Source: Oleidesulfovibrio alaskensis DSM 16109 (lineage in GTDB: Bacteria > Desulfobacterota > Desulfovibrionia > Desulfovibrionales > Desulfovibrionaceae). Taken from it: a stretch of DNA of 64,000 nucleotides. Both the position numbers and the translations under genes were made by a program. Each line of letters starts with the position of its first letter. Positions within the stretch are counted from its first letter, which is position 1. The notes beneath the pieces are model-generated. The model was not told the DNA's origin, searched no databases, and saw only the letters and a program-made list of their open reading frames with translations. This document shows, piece after piece, positions 34,695 to 44,188 of this stretch. The stretch lies in contig NZ_AXWQ01000006.1 of assembly GCF_000482745.1 (NCBI RefSeq), forward strand, positions 186,001 to 250,000, in the 5' to 3' direction.

Positions 34695-37352
34695 ATGAAT
34701 ATCCGCTGGAAATTTTTCTTTGTCCTGCTGGGGGCCAGTGTTGTGCCCCTGCTTGTGGTCAGCATACTTGTGGCCGTGCTGGCAGATAACATAGAACGCA
34801 ATGTCATACGCGAAACACGCGCCGAACTGACAGAGCGTGCCAGCACCGCCATGCTCAATATGGCGCGGAACTACGCCACCGGCATGATGCAGGACATCCA
34901 GTCGCTCAGCGTCATCGCATACACCCTCAAGCGCGAAGCCGAACGGCTGGCCGCCGTTCCCGCTCCGGCCGCGGCCGCCGCGGCCGATGACACCGCGGTG
35001 CTCTTTTCTTCTGACTTCGACCCTGAGCTGCCGTTTCCTCCGGACCTTAAAGAATTTGCTTCGTACACCGGCAAACCGCGCGGCATGATGATGCAGACTG
35101 CCAGCGGACTGGTAAGCTTCGGCAGCATGTCGTTTCATGTGCCGGGCGGCAACCCCGATGCACGGCAGAAACAGCGTGCCGCCCGTCTGGCCGGTCTGCT
35201 GCCCGTGCTGCGTGACGTGCGCGGTGTGTTCGGCGATTATATCTACCGTATGTTCGTGGGACTGGAGGACGGCCTGAGCGGTACATACCCCGGACTGGGC
35301 GAAATTCCGCCGGCCTATGATCCCCGCGAACGCCCGTGGTACCGGGCCGCCGTCGAACGCGACGATATCACATGGACATCCCCCGTGGTCGACGCCGTCA
35401 CCGGCAGGCTTACTCTGACCATTTCCATTCCTCTGCGCGGTGCGGACGGCAGGCTGCTGGGTGTGGCGGGGCTGGACATACTGATGCAGGAGGGACTGCA
35501 GGCTCACTCCGTCATTTCAAGCTGGAGCAAAGACCTGGAGATGATGCTGGTCTACCGCGATCCGGCAGAAGGCGAAAACGCTCCCATCAATGTTGTGGGG
35601 CGCACGCTGCGCGACGCGGAAGGCAGGCAGATGTGGCGCATGATGCAGCGCGAAGCGCCTTTTCCCATGCCGGAGGGGCGTACTCTGGACAACCTGCGCA
35701 GCCGCATGAGCCACCGGCACGCGGATGTCATGGAGCTGGAGTTCAATGACGAGCCGTCACTGCTGGCCTATGCCCCCATCACCGACCAGCTGACGGTTGT
35801 CATCATCACGCCGCGCAGCGTCATACAGGAAGTGCCCGACACCATCAGCAACATGCTGACCGAAAGCGACGAAGCCGTGAATCTTGTGGTCAGCATGTCG
35901 CTGATTCTCGTCATGCTGGGAGCGTTTGTCATATCGCTGCTGGCCTCCCGCGCCACCACCAGACCGCTGCTGGACATCGTGCAGGCCGCGCGCCGCCTGT
36001 CTCAGGGAGACTGGTCAGTTCATATTCCGGCCCGTCTGGGAGACGAACGTGACGAGGTGATTCAGGCATTCAACGAAATGGGCCCCAAACTGAGCAAACA
36101 GATACAAATCCAGCAGGCACTGGACGTGGCTCATGAAGTACAGTCCAGCCTGCTGCCCGCAGAAGCGCCTGCTTTCGAGGGCTGGGATATTTCCGGCCGC
36201 ACCCGCTACTGTGACGAAACCGGCGGCGATTATTACGATTATATAACATGGATGGACGGACAGGAGCCTGCGCTTTCCGTAGTGCTGGGTGATGTTTCCG
36301 GCCACGGGCTGCCATCTGCCCTGCTCATGGCCACAGGCCGTTCGCTGCTGCGGGGGCAGGCAGACAGTCTGTGCTGCACCGCCCGCCGTGTGGAAAGGGT
36401 CAATGCCATTCTTTCCGCCGACGTCAACGGCACAGGACGCTTTATCACCCTTTTCGTGCTGGATATCCGCCAGCGCTCACGGCAGGTGCGCTGGGTGCGC
36501 GCAGGGCACGATCCGGCCATGGTATACGATCCGGCGACGGACGTTTTTTCGCTGCTGCAGGGCTGCGGGCTGCCGCTGGGCGTCGTGCCCGATGCGACGT
36601 ACAACGCAGAAGAAACCACCCTGCCCGAAAACGCCGTTGTGCTGATAGGTACGGACGGGATATGGGAAGCAGTGAATGCAGAAGGTGAAATGTTCGGCAA
36701 GGACCGGCTGCAGGAGCTGCTGCGCAGACACGCCCATCTGTGCGCACACGAGATAAGCAAGGCCGTGCTGGACGCCGTTGACACGTTTTGTCAGGACGCC
36801 CCCCGCATGGATGATGTGACGCTGGTTGTCCTCAAACCGCAGCAGCACGGGTGCACGCAGTCCGCCCCCGCGGTGCCTCAGGGCGATACTCCCCCTGAGG
36901 AAGCAAGCGTGCATGTGCGGCTGACTTCGGCACTGGATATTCCCGCGCTGGCGGAAGCCGTGCAGACACTGTGCGACAGCACCGCCTGTTCGCGGCGGGT
37001 ACGCTTTTCCTTTACGCTGGCCGTGGATGAACTGGTGACCAATGTTTTTGAACACGGCGCCGCCGACGGCGTACAGCGCAGGGTCGATGCATGGTTCTGG
37101 CTGCAGGACGGTTTTCTGCGGGCACGGCTGGAAGACAACGGCAATCCGTTCAACTGCACCAAAGCCGCTCCGCCCGAACTGAATGTCCCGCTTGAAAAAC
37201 GTAAAAAGCCCGTAGGCGGGCTGGGCATTCATCTGGTAAAACAGTACATGGATGATTTCCGCTATACACGAAAAAAAGATAACAACATCATAGTGCTGGG
37301 AAAACGGCTCGACAACGGGTCAAAGCATGACGATGAAAGGAGCCACGCATGA
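34695..37352 (+). CDS. Membrane sensor with HAMP, SpoIIE phosphatase and RsbW-like kinase domains
   Basis: 885 residues. Helix 1 at about 6-28, a Cache-type periplasmic sensor domain to about 390 (PRERPWYRAAVERDDITWTS), helix 2 near 395-418 and a HAMP domain. A PP2C/SpoIIE phosphatase follows from about 480 (SLLPAEAPAFEGWDISG; metal-binding GDYYDY and LGDVSGHGLPSALLMA). The C-terminus (about 740-880) is an RsbW/SpoIIAB-type ATPase (VDELVTNVFEHG; GGLGIHLVKQYMD). One protein can therefore both dephosphorylate and phosphorylate a STAS partner, whose gene follows with a four-base overlap. CCGGAG precedes the ATG. No sigma factor is adjacent. Confidence 0.92.
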   Translation: MNIRWKFFFVLLGASVVPLLVVSILVAVLADNIERNVIRETRAELTERASTAMLNMARNYATGMMQDIQSLSVIAYTLKREAERLAAVPAPAAAAAADDTAVLFSSDFDPELPFPPDLKEFASYTGKPRGMMMQTASGLVSFGSMSFHVPGGNPDARQKQRAARLAGLLPVLRDVRGVFGDYIYRMFVGLEDGLSGTYPGLGEIPPAYDPRERPWYRAAVERDDITWTSPVVDAVTGRLTLTISIPLRGADGRLLGVAGLDILMQEGLQAHSVISSWSKDLEMMLVYRDPAEGENAPINVVGRTLRDAEGRQMWRMMQREAPFPMPEGRTLDNLRSRMSHRHADVMELEFNDEPSLLAYAPITDQLTVVIITPRSVIQEVPDTISNMLTESDEAVNLVVSMSLILVMLGAFVISLLASRATTRPLLDIVQAARRLSQGDWSVHIPARLGDERDEVIQAFNEMGPKLSKQIQIQQALDVAHEVQSSLLPAEAPAFEGWDISGRTRYCDETGGDYYDYITWMDGQEPALSVVLGDVSGHGLPSALLMATGRSLLRGQADSLCCTARRVERVNAILSADVNGTGRFITLFVLDIRQRSRQVRWVRAGHDPAMVYDPATDVFSLLQGCGLPLGVVPDATYNAEETTLPENAVVLIGTDGIWEAVNAEGEMFGKDRLQELLRRHAHLCAHEISKAVLDAVDTFCQDAPRMDDVTLVVLKPQQHGCTQSAPAVPQGDTPPEEASVHVRLTSALDIPALAEAVQTLCDSTACSRRVRFSFTLAVDELVTNVFEHGAADGVQRRVDAWFWLQDGFLRARLEDNGNPFNCTKAAPPELNVPLEKRKKPVGGLGIHLVKQYMDDFRYTRKKDNNIIVLGKRLDNGSKHDDERSHA

Positions 37353-37681
37353 CGCTGACCACCATTACGCACGATAACGTGACGATTCTGGAAATGCGTG
37401 AACGGCTGGACGGACAAGGTACGCAGCAGCTGGAAAAAACCGTTGAAGAACTGCTTTCCGCCGGGGCCAGAACCCTGCTCTTTGATTTTCAGGATCTGGA
37501 CTATATTAACAGCTCGGGCCTGCGTGTGCTGGTGATGGCCTATCAGCGCCTGCACCCGGCAGGCGGAACAGTGACCATATGCTGCGCACGCGACTATATT
37601 CAGGAAGTGTTCGAGATATCGGGCTACGACAAGCTGTTCGGCATGTATGAAACCCGTGATGCCGCCCTAGGCTCGCTGTAG
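37349..37681 (+). CDS. STAS-domain anti-sigma factor antagonist
   Basis: 110 residues, SpoIIAA/RsbV fold. The phosphorylated-Ser region is DLDYINSSGLRVLVMAYQRL. It starts inside the stop of the phosphatase/kinase gene (ATGA), so production is coupled and the kinase/phosphatase is its likely partner. Which sigma factor, cyclase or other target it releases is not encoded nearby. Confidence 0.92.
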   Translation: MTLTTITHDNVTILEMRERLDGQGTQQLEKTVEELLSAGARTLLFDFQDLDYINSSGLRVLVMAYQRLHPAGGTVTICCARDYIQEVFEISGYDKLFGMYETRDAALGSL

Positions 37682-37939
37682 GACGCCACGCTTCTGCCAC
37701 ACCGGCGTCAACGTGCTGCCAATATCTGCCGAAATGCTGCCCGATTGCCTTCGGATTGCTTTCGGATACCGGAACAGGCCGGAGACATCAGACACAAAGC
37801 GGTCTGCGGAACCGGGCGCATGCCATGTGCGTGCGCCCGTTATCCGGCCTGACCATGCACTGCTGCCGCAGCGGCACTGCCTGCAGGCATGGTCTTGCGC
37901 AGTACGCCGCCGGCATGACGGCCAGCGGTCCCTGCGGCA

Positions 37940-38662
37940 TCATCCTTTGATGCGGATTTCCACCGGTCCCGGCGCATAGCCTTTCAACTCGCGCAGCATG
38001 CCGCTGATGGCGCCGGAAACGATACGCGCCACAAAAGGATTCATGCCCAGCGGCACACCGCCCACCGTAACCGAAAAATCATCATCCAGACTTTTGCAGT
38101 CGCCGGAATGCGCCTTACCGGCCACAATGCGCCGTGCCAGCCCTGCACAGTCTTCTTCGCCGCAGGCACCGCAGTCCAGTCCCGGAAGGGTAAAACCGCG
38201 TTCCACAACCAGCTGTGCCAGCTGCGCCACAGAGTGCGTACCGAAAACGGGTACGGCTTCTGCGGGCAACGCCACCAGACCGGTGTGGTCCCACGCCGCC
38301 ACGGCCAGCCCCGCGCTCAGTTCCTCCATCTCGGCGGCATCGCGCGGGCAGACTATACGCGGCAGCCAGCCCAGACTTTTGCCCCCTTCCACCAGCAGAA
38401 CATCGGCTGAAAGCAGCGGAAGCATATCCTGCAGATACCGCTTGCCGCTCCAGAATACCGCAGCCTCGTCAGACCCCAGTCCGGCCACCACACGGCCGGG
38501 TTTCATCAGCCGCGAGGTATCCCTGTCGGCCTTGTCCAGCTGATGATGCGTGAACTTGGCAATGGCCACCGTATGTCCGGCAGCTTCCAGCGCGTCGGCC
38601 AGCAATCCCGTAAGGGTTGTCTTCCCCGAATTCTTGAATCCCACGATACCGATTGCCTTCAT
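37940..38662 (-). CDS. mobB: MobB: molybdopterin-guanine dinucleotide biosynthesis protein fused to a 4Fe-4S domain
   Basis: 240 residues. Residues 1-150 are MobB: P-loop GFKNSGKTT, then HTVAIAKFTHHQLDKADRDTSRL and VLLVEGGKSLGWLPRIVC. Residues 160-195 hold Cys164, Cys167, Cys172 and Cys189, spaced C-x2-C-x4-C-x16-C, the pattern of the small 4Fe-4S domain PF04060. MobB assists MobA in making the bis-MGD cofactor used by formate dehydrogenase. GGAGAA precedes the ATG. It lies downstream of fdhB on the same strand. Confidence 0.9.
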   Translation of the reverse strand: MKAIGIVGFKNSGKTTLTGLLADALEAAGHTVAIAKFTHHQLDKADRDTSRLMKPGRVVAGLGSDEAAVFWSGKRYLQDMLPLLSADVLLVEGGKSLGWLPRIVCPRDAAEMEELSAGLAVAAWDHTGLVALPAEAVPVFGTHSVAQLAQLVVERGFTLPGLDCGACGEEDCAGLARRIVAGKAHSGDCKSLDDDFSVTVGGVPLGMNPFVARIVSGAISGMLRELKGYAPGPVEIRIKG

Positions 38663-38994
38663 TGATCTTCTCCGTCTTCCGCACGCAAATGCGCACGGAG
38701 CATGTGGCGTAATCCGGCCTGTTACTGTGCTTGCAGGTGACCATACATCCCTGCGGCCGCAAATGAAAGATACCGCCCGATGCGCGCCATACGCTCAGCA
38801 CCGCGCCTGAGCAAAAGGACCGCGCAGTCTTTCCTGCGTACCCGCCGCAAACGGCCCGGCGCCCCGCACAGAAAAACGCCGCCTCCGGACGCCCGGCCGG
38901 AAGCGGCGGCAGACACGGCGGGCTGTCTGCCCGCCGCCGTGTATAGGCAGCGTCTGCCGCACCATCCTGCGGGCGGTGCGGCAGAAGCCGGTTA
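38663..38994. other. 332-base gap between fdhB and mobB with two hairpins
   Basis: No gene seen. It holds the stem-loop at 38953-38985 and a perfect 8-base hairpin (CGGCGGGC/GCCCGCCG, 38916-38936). The mobB promoter may lie between these and 38663. Confidence 0.5.
38953..38985 (-). terminator. Candidate terminator or processing hairpin after fdhB
   Basis: Perfect 11-base stem TCTGCCGCACC/GGTGCGGCAGA around an 11-base loop, ten bases after the fdhB stop. No T run follows on the minus strand, so termination may be incomplete and mobB may be reached by read-through. Confidence 0.5.
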
Positions 38995-39708
38995 TCAGGT
39001 ACGTGCCTTGCGGCCCATCAGACGGGCAAACATCTGTTTGCGGTTCATCAGCGAAGGGCCAAGCTCGGCCACAGCCTTGTCAAAGTAGGCCATGGGGTCC
39101 TGCTGGAAGAGGTAGATGACACGAACGTCGTCGGGGTCACCCAGCACCGCGTCGGGGTAGCGCCCCTGCACTTCTGCCAGACGGGCCTCGGCCAGTTCGC
39201 GCATTTCCTCCTCGTCACCGAAGTTCATGGTACCTGTGGGGCACGAAGTCACACAGGCAGGCTTCATGCCGTTATGCACCCTGTCCAGACACATGTCGCA
39301 CTTGGACATGACACCGCTTACCTCATCCACACGGGGAATATCGTAAGGGCATGCGGCACGCACTCCTGCGGCATCCACGTTTTTGGTATGGCGGGTAAAA
39401 ATAACCGCGCCCGTGGTTTCGTCGCGCAGGATGGCCCGCTCGTCATCAATCATTGCCTGATACATGCAGGGCGGTTCAAAGCAGTGACGGCACTGTTCCG
39501 GAAAAAACAGCCAGTCAAGTTTGCCGTCCTTTACAACCTCGGTGAACCGTACCAGCCGGTACGATATGAAGCTCAGGTCTCTGGGATTCTGATGCGAACC
39601 CCAGTTCACGGTTTCTTCGGCAGGCAGCTTATGCCACTGCTTGCAGGCTATCTGACATCCGCGGCAGGCTGTGCAGCGGGTAAGATCAACAAAGAACGCC
39701 TTTCCCAT
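38995..39708 (-). CDS. fdhB: Formate dehydrogenase iron-sulfur (beta) subunit
   Basis: 237 residues. Four ferredoxin-type cysteine groups are visible: CTACRGCQIACKQW near residues 12-25, CRHCFEPPC, ACPYDIP and the later CDMCLDRVHNG / CVTSCPTG. The protein transfers electrons from FdhA to periplasmic cytochrome c3. It has no signal of its own and probably crosses the membrane with FdhA via the Tat system. GGAGGCTG precedes the ATG; the gene begins 12 bases after fdhA. No membrane gamma subunit is present, so this is the soluble FdhAB type. Confidence 0.95.
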   Translation of the reverse strand: MGKAFFVDLTRCTACRGCQIACKQWHKLPAEETVNWGSHQNPRDLSFISYRLVRFTEVVKDGKLDWLFFPEQCRHCFEPPCMYQAMIDDERAILRDETTGAVIFTRHTKNVDAAGVRAACPYDIPRVDEVSGVMSKCDMCLDRVHNGMKPACVTSCPTGTMNFGDEEEMRELAEARLAEVQGRYPDAVLGDPDDVRVIYLFQQDPMAYFDKAVAELGPSLMNRKQMFARLMGRKART

Positions 39709-39720
39709 TTTTCAGCCTCC

Positions 39721-42700
39721 TTACAGCTTGCGGACGTCGACCATGAACGCCTTGGTTTCGGGAATGCCGGTATTGGGGTCGCCCACTGACGGCGTGAGCA
39801 GGTTTGCCGCATCACCGCCGTTTTTAGGGGTTATCCAGCCATAATGCCACGGCAGCCCCACAAGGTGGATGTCGTTGCCCTGCACGACAAAGGGCTTGAT
39901 GCGTTTGGTGACTATGGCCACGCACTCCAGCTGCCCGCGCAGACTGGACACACGCACTTTTTCGCCGCCCTCTATGCCGCGCAGCCGGGCCAGCTCTTCG
40001 CTTATTTCCACAAAAAGCTGCGGTTCGGCTTCAATAAGCCAGGGCTGATAACGGGTCATCAGTCCGGTCTGCCAGTGCTCGGTAACGCGATATGTGGTGC
40101 CCACAAAAGGATACCGGGGATCGCACACGGCTGCAGCTTCTCCGGCTATGGTGTACGCCGTGGGGTTGTGCAGCTGCGGCGAGAACGGGTTGTCCTTCAC
40201 CGGACATTCCAGAGGCTCGTAGTGCTCGGGGAAGGGGCCTTCCTCGCGTCCGGGACCGAATATCTGCCCCGCGCCATGCTTGCGCATGATGAACGGATGC
40301 TTTGTTCCGGGTTCCCATCCGCCGTCGGGCACGTCGCCTGTCCAGCCTTTGCCGTTCCACGCGATGACCGCTTTTCCGGGTGCCCACGGGGTGCCCTTGG
40401 TATCCACCGATGCACGGTTGTACAGAATGCGGCGGTTGACGGGCCAGCACCACGCCCAGTTGGGATACAGACCGATGTTTGCCTGTTCAGGCGTCTGGGT
40501 TTTGTCACGGCGGGCGGCCATGTTGCCCTTGTCCGTGTATGAATTGCAGTACAGCCAGTTCCCCGAACAGGTGGAACCGTCATCCTGCAGAAAGGCAAAG
40601 CTGGGCACCTGCTGACCTTTTTTGTAAGTCTTGCCCTTTATGGTCACATCACGCAGGAAGTAACCGTTGATCAGCTTTGCCACCTTATGCGGGTCAAAGA
40701 CGTGGTCCGTATGCCAGTCGTCCAGATTAAGATGCATGATGGGGTCGGGGAATACGCCGCCTTCCTTGCCGTACAGATGGCGCACCTTTTCCATCAGTTC
40801 ATATACGATGTCACCGTCAGGCTTGTTGCCGGCGTAGGGCTTGGGCCCTGCATAACGCCACTGCATCCAGCGGCCGGAGTTTGTGACCGAGCCTTCTTTT
40901 TCGATGGAGACGGCGCACGGCAGAAAGAATACTTCCGTCTTGATGTCGGAAGGATTCATACCCGGCCCTTTCCAGAACGAACTGGTCTCGTTTTCAAAGA
41001 TATTGACGTTGACCAGCCAGTCCAGCTTACCCAGTGCTTCGCGGTTTTTGTTAGCGTTGGCACCGCCGCAGGCGGGGTTCATGCCCCATGCGAAAAAGCC
41101 CTTGAACTGCTCCTTGTGCATCTTTTCAAACATGGACAGCCAGAAGTAGTCTGTCATGGGCTTGTGCGCATCCACCTTGGGCAGCCATTCATACGCGCTG
41201 TCCAGCGATGCGGCGGGGTACATGGCCTTGAGCAGGCTGGCCACATACTTGGGCTTGTTCTGCCACCAGTTGGCCGACATGGGGTCTTTGCTGACCGGGG
41301 TGTTGGCTTTGTTATAATCGGCCAGTGTGGGCCAGCCCGATTTGGGCACACCCAGATAACCGGGAATGATGTGCGCAAGCAGACACTGGTCGGTGGAACC
41401 CTGCACGTTGGATTCTCCGCGCAGTGCGTTCACCCCGCCGCCGGCCACGCCGATGTTGCCCAGCAGCAGCTGGATAATGGCCATGGCTCTGATATTCTGC
41501 ACACCCACGGTATGCTGGGTCCAGCCCATGGCATACATGATGGTGCCGGCTTTGTCCTTTTTGCCGGTGGCGGCAAACGCCTTGTACACGGCAAGCAGGT
41601 CTTCGCGCGGAGTGCCGGTTATATCAACCACCTTGTCCACGGTGTACCGCTCGTAATGCTCTTTAAGCAGATTAAGCACACAGCGCGGGTGCTGCAGTGT
41701 CTTGTCGCGCAGGGGCACGCCGTCGGCATCGGTTTCAAACGCCCACTGCGACTTGTCGTAGTTGCGTTTTTCCGGATTAAACCCGCTGAAGAAGCCGTTT
41801 TCAAAGCTGTACTTCTCGCTCACGATATACGAAGCGTTGGTGTACTCGGCCACGTATTCGCGGAAATAGAGATTGTTATCGAGAATGTACTTGATGAGGC
41901 CGCCGAGGAAAGGAATATCGGCACCGGACCGGATGGGTGCGTACATGTCGCACCGCGCCGAGGTACGCGTATAGCGGGGGTCCACATGAATCAGCGTGGC
42001 GCCCGCGTCTCTGGCCTTAAGCACCCATTTGAAAGAAATGGGGTGGTTTTCGGCAGCGTTGCTGCCCATTATAAGTATGCAGTCACTGTTCTTGAGGTCG
42101 ATCCAGTGATTGGTCATCGCACCGCGTCCGAACGACTCTGCCAGAGCCGCTACAGTTGCGCTGTGTCAGATTCGCGCCTGATGCTCTATGTACACCAGGC
42201 CGAGAGATCTGAGAAAAGACTGGTAAACCCAGCATTCTTCGTTATCGAGCGCCGCGGAACCGGCGGAGGCGATGACGTCGGTTCTGTTAACCTGTTCGCC
42301 TTTTTCATTGCGGGTGATAAAAGATTCGTCGCGGGTCTTTTTGATGCGGGCAGCTATGTTTTCCAGTGCCCACTCCCACGATACAGGCTGCCAGTGATCG
42401 CTGTAGGGCGCGCGGTACATGGGGCTTGCGGGGCGGCGGTCGTTTTCTGCCAGCTGCCAGATGGAAGCACCCTTGGCGCACAGGGCTCCTTCGTTGATGG
42501 GATGGTCGGGATCGCCCTCTACGTTGATGGCGCGTCCCTGTCCGTCTTTGGAAGTATGGACGATAAGGCCGCAGCCCACCGCACAGTAACAGCACACCGA
42601 TGTGCTCTGCCGTGCCCATTCAAGCTTGAGCAGCTGTGCCCGCGCCACACCCGGCGAAAGGCTGACCCCCAGCCCCGCAAATGCCGTGGCGGTGGCCGCA

Positions 42701-42741
42701 CCCGCTGCCGCCTTGATAAAAGTTCTCCGTGATACTGTCAT
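39721..42741 (-). CDS. fdhA: Selenocysteine-containing formate dehydrogenase catalytic subunit
   Basis: 1006 residues when the in-frame TGA at 42166-42168 is read as selenocysteine (residue 192). The Tat signal MTVSRRTFIKAAAGA leads to a periplasmic enzyme. A 4Fe-4S site (SVCCYCAVGCG and GALCAKG) precedes EHQARI-Sec-HSATVAAL and NHWIDLKNSDCILIMGSNAAEN. Sec192 and the following His match the known active site of Desulfovibrio W/Se-FDH. The enzyme converts formate and CO2 at a bis-MGD W or Mo centre. I chose the ATG at 42741, the second of two tandem ATGs, because AGGAGG is too close to the first. A routine annotation would split it at the TGA. Confidence 0.95.
42131..42151 (-). promoter_or_regulatory. 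Candidate bacterial SECIS hairpin in fdhA
   Basis: On the mRNA strand AGCGGCTCT pairs with AGAGTCGTT (two G-U pairs) around a GGC loop, 14 bases after the selenocysteine TGA. Position and a G-rich apical loop fit an element bound by SelB. The distance from TGA to the loop (23 bases) is somewhat longer than in E. coli fdhF. Confidence 0.7.
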
Positions 42742-43207
42742 CATGCCTCCTTTGTGATGCCGCATGTCATCGCCCTCTGATTTCGCGTCCCAGCCGCACC
42801 TGCAGCGCAAATCCGTAAAGATGCCGCGCAACGGGACGCTGCACGCCCGACACCCCCCTGCAGCCTGCACCCGAATACACGGGCACCAGCAGACGCGCGC
42901 GCAGCCTGACCGGAGCCAGACTGTGCCCGAGTCCCGCAAAGGGAATACCTTCAGCGGGCGGCATCGCGGTTTGCCTTGAACGGGTAATTTCCATGCCGTC
43001 ACCTTGCCTGTTGCAGAGCATTCCGGCCCACACCGGCACTGCTCCGTTATCCTGTGGGCAAATACTAGCGGCACAGCCCCGCACAATACAAAAAAGCCTG
43101 TCTTGTGTGACTTCTGGCACACAGGACAGGCTTCAATGGATGCTAATTCAATATGTTAATAATAGCAGAACAGAATCATACTCACGGTCCGGCACCGGCG
43201 GACGGTA
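42742..43207. other. 466-base gap upstream of fdhA
   Basis: Holds the fdhA ribosome-binding site, a leader of up to about 345 bases that must contain the fdhA promoter, and the terminator of the transposase-derived gene. I see no reliable promoter consensus and no gene; the open frame extending fdhA upstream to 43122 is Cys/Arg-rich and precedes the Tat signal, so it is not counted as coding. Confidence 0.5.
43088..43133 (-). terminator. Rho-independent terminator of the transposase-derived gene
   Basis: Sixteen-base stem (43094-43109 with 43118-43133; one G-U pair), 8-base loop, followed on the minus strand by TTTTTTGT. It lies 75 bases after the stop at 43208 and shields fdhA from upstream transcription. 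Confidence 0.9.
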
Positions 43208-44131
43208 TCAGCCCCGTGACCCCGCCGCATGCCCGCGGGCAGCACCGGCTGCGGTCTCCGCCGCCCCTTCCGGATTCATATCAGGTACAAAATCGCACAG
43301 ATAGCGCACAAGTACCGGAAAAATATCGCTGTGCCGCATGTTATACCTGAATTCCAGTTCCTTGAGATACAGCGGAAAACGGCGGGGGGTTATACCCTTG
43401 AACAGCTTCAGCCGTTTTTCGGCAAATGCCCAGAATCCGGTACCGCATTCCACCGCCACAGGCCTGTCATGCCTGCGCAGATACTCATACGGCAGCGAAT
43501 CATCGCCGCAGAAAACCAGTGCATCATAGTGCCGGTAGCGGTCAGTCCATATAAGGTTGCCCGCCCGTTCCACTTTCAGATGAAAGCTGTGGTTGAAATG
43601 AAAAACTGTTTCGGCCGACATGCCCGATACAAGGTCGATAAACAGCCAGCCGTTACGTTCCAGAATGCCGAACACGGGCACCGTGCCGCGTCCGCCTGAA
43701 TCAGGGTCACCGGTCAGTTTGCGGTTGCGCAGAAAACTGCCCAGTCCTGTTTCCGGCCCCAGCAGCTGCACGGCGTCTGTGGCATGCGCCAGAATGGCAA
43801 AACGCATGGTGGTCACGGCCTTGTATGTGGCGTTATACGACAGCCCGGCCTCCACGGCCATCTGATGCACCGTGGGTTCACGGCTGAAAAGATCGGCCAG
43901 ACGCAGCCACGTCAGCGGCGAAAGCCCCCCGTTGTTTATCCAGCGGCCGCTGAAGTCCTGAAAAGTATACTTGCACCGCGCACAGCGCGACCGGCCTCCG
44001 GCAAGGTCGTACAGACGGCTTTCGCCGCAGCGCGGACAAAACCGGCCGCCGCCCGGCCAGCATTCCCGCAGAACGTACGCCAGCGCGGCATCTTCCGAGC
44101 GCAGCAGGTCTTCACGCGATGAAATAGTCAT
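43208..44131 (-). CDS. IS1595-type transposase-derived protein with degraded catalytic triad
   Basis: 307 residues. An N-terminal zinc ribbon (CPRCG ... CARCK) and helix-turn-helix region (PTVHQMAVEAGLSYNATYKAV) are followed by an ISXO2-like core (GRGTVPVFGILERNGWLFIDLV; LKELEFRYNMR). By alignment from memory, the first catalytic Asp (normally in an xEIDE-type motif) is replaced in VQLLGPETGLGS, and the final Glu (normally xIExFW) is Thr in GTGFW; only the middle Asp (WTDRYRHYDAL) remains. No terminal inverted repeats are visible beside it, and it has its own terminator. It may be a domesticated DNA-binding protein. Confidence 0.78.
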   Translation of the reverse strand: MTISSREDLLRSEDAALAYVLRECWPGGGRFCPRCGESRLYDLAGGRSRCARCKYTFQDFSGRWINNGGLSPLTWLRLADLFSREPTVHQMAVEAGLSYNATYKAVTTMRFAILAHATDAVQLLGPETGLGSFLRNRKLTGDPDSGGRGTVPVFGILERNGWLFIDLVSGMSAETVFHFNHSFHLKVERAGNLIWTDRYRHYDALVFCGDDSLPYEYLRRHDRPVAVECGTGFWAFAEKRLKLFKGITPRRFPLYLKELEFRYNMRHSDIFPVLVRYLCDFVPDMNPEGAAETAAGAARGHAAGSRG

Positions 44132-44188
44132 TCCAGTTATCTATACAGAATACGCCACGAAAGCAAACGACGGAGCAACCGCTGCCGG

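Noticed and set aside
42766..43122. N-terminal extension of fdhA upstream of the Tat signal
   Set aside because: The twin-arginine signal must be near the N-terminus and AGGAGG lies directly before the tandem ATGs at 42744/42741.
39721..43122. Two separate formate dehydrogenase genes divided at 42166
   Set aside because: The dividing codon is TGA at the known selenocysteine position and both sides match one continuous protein.
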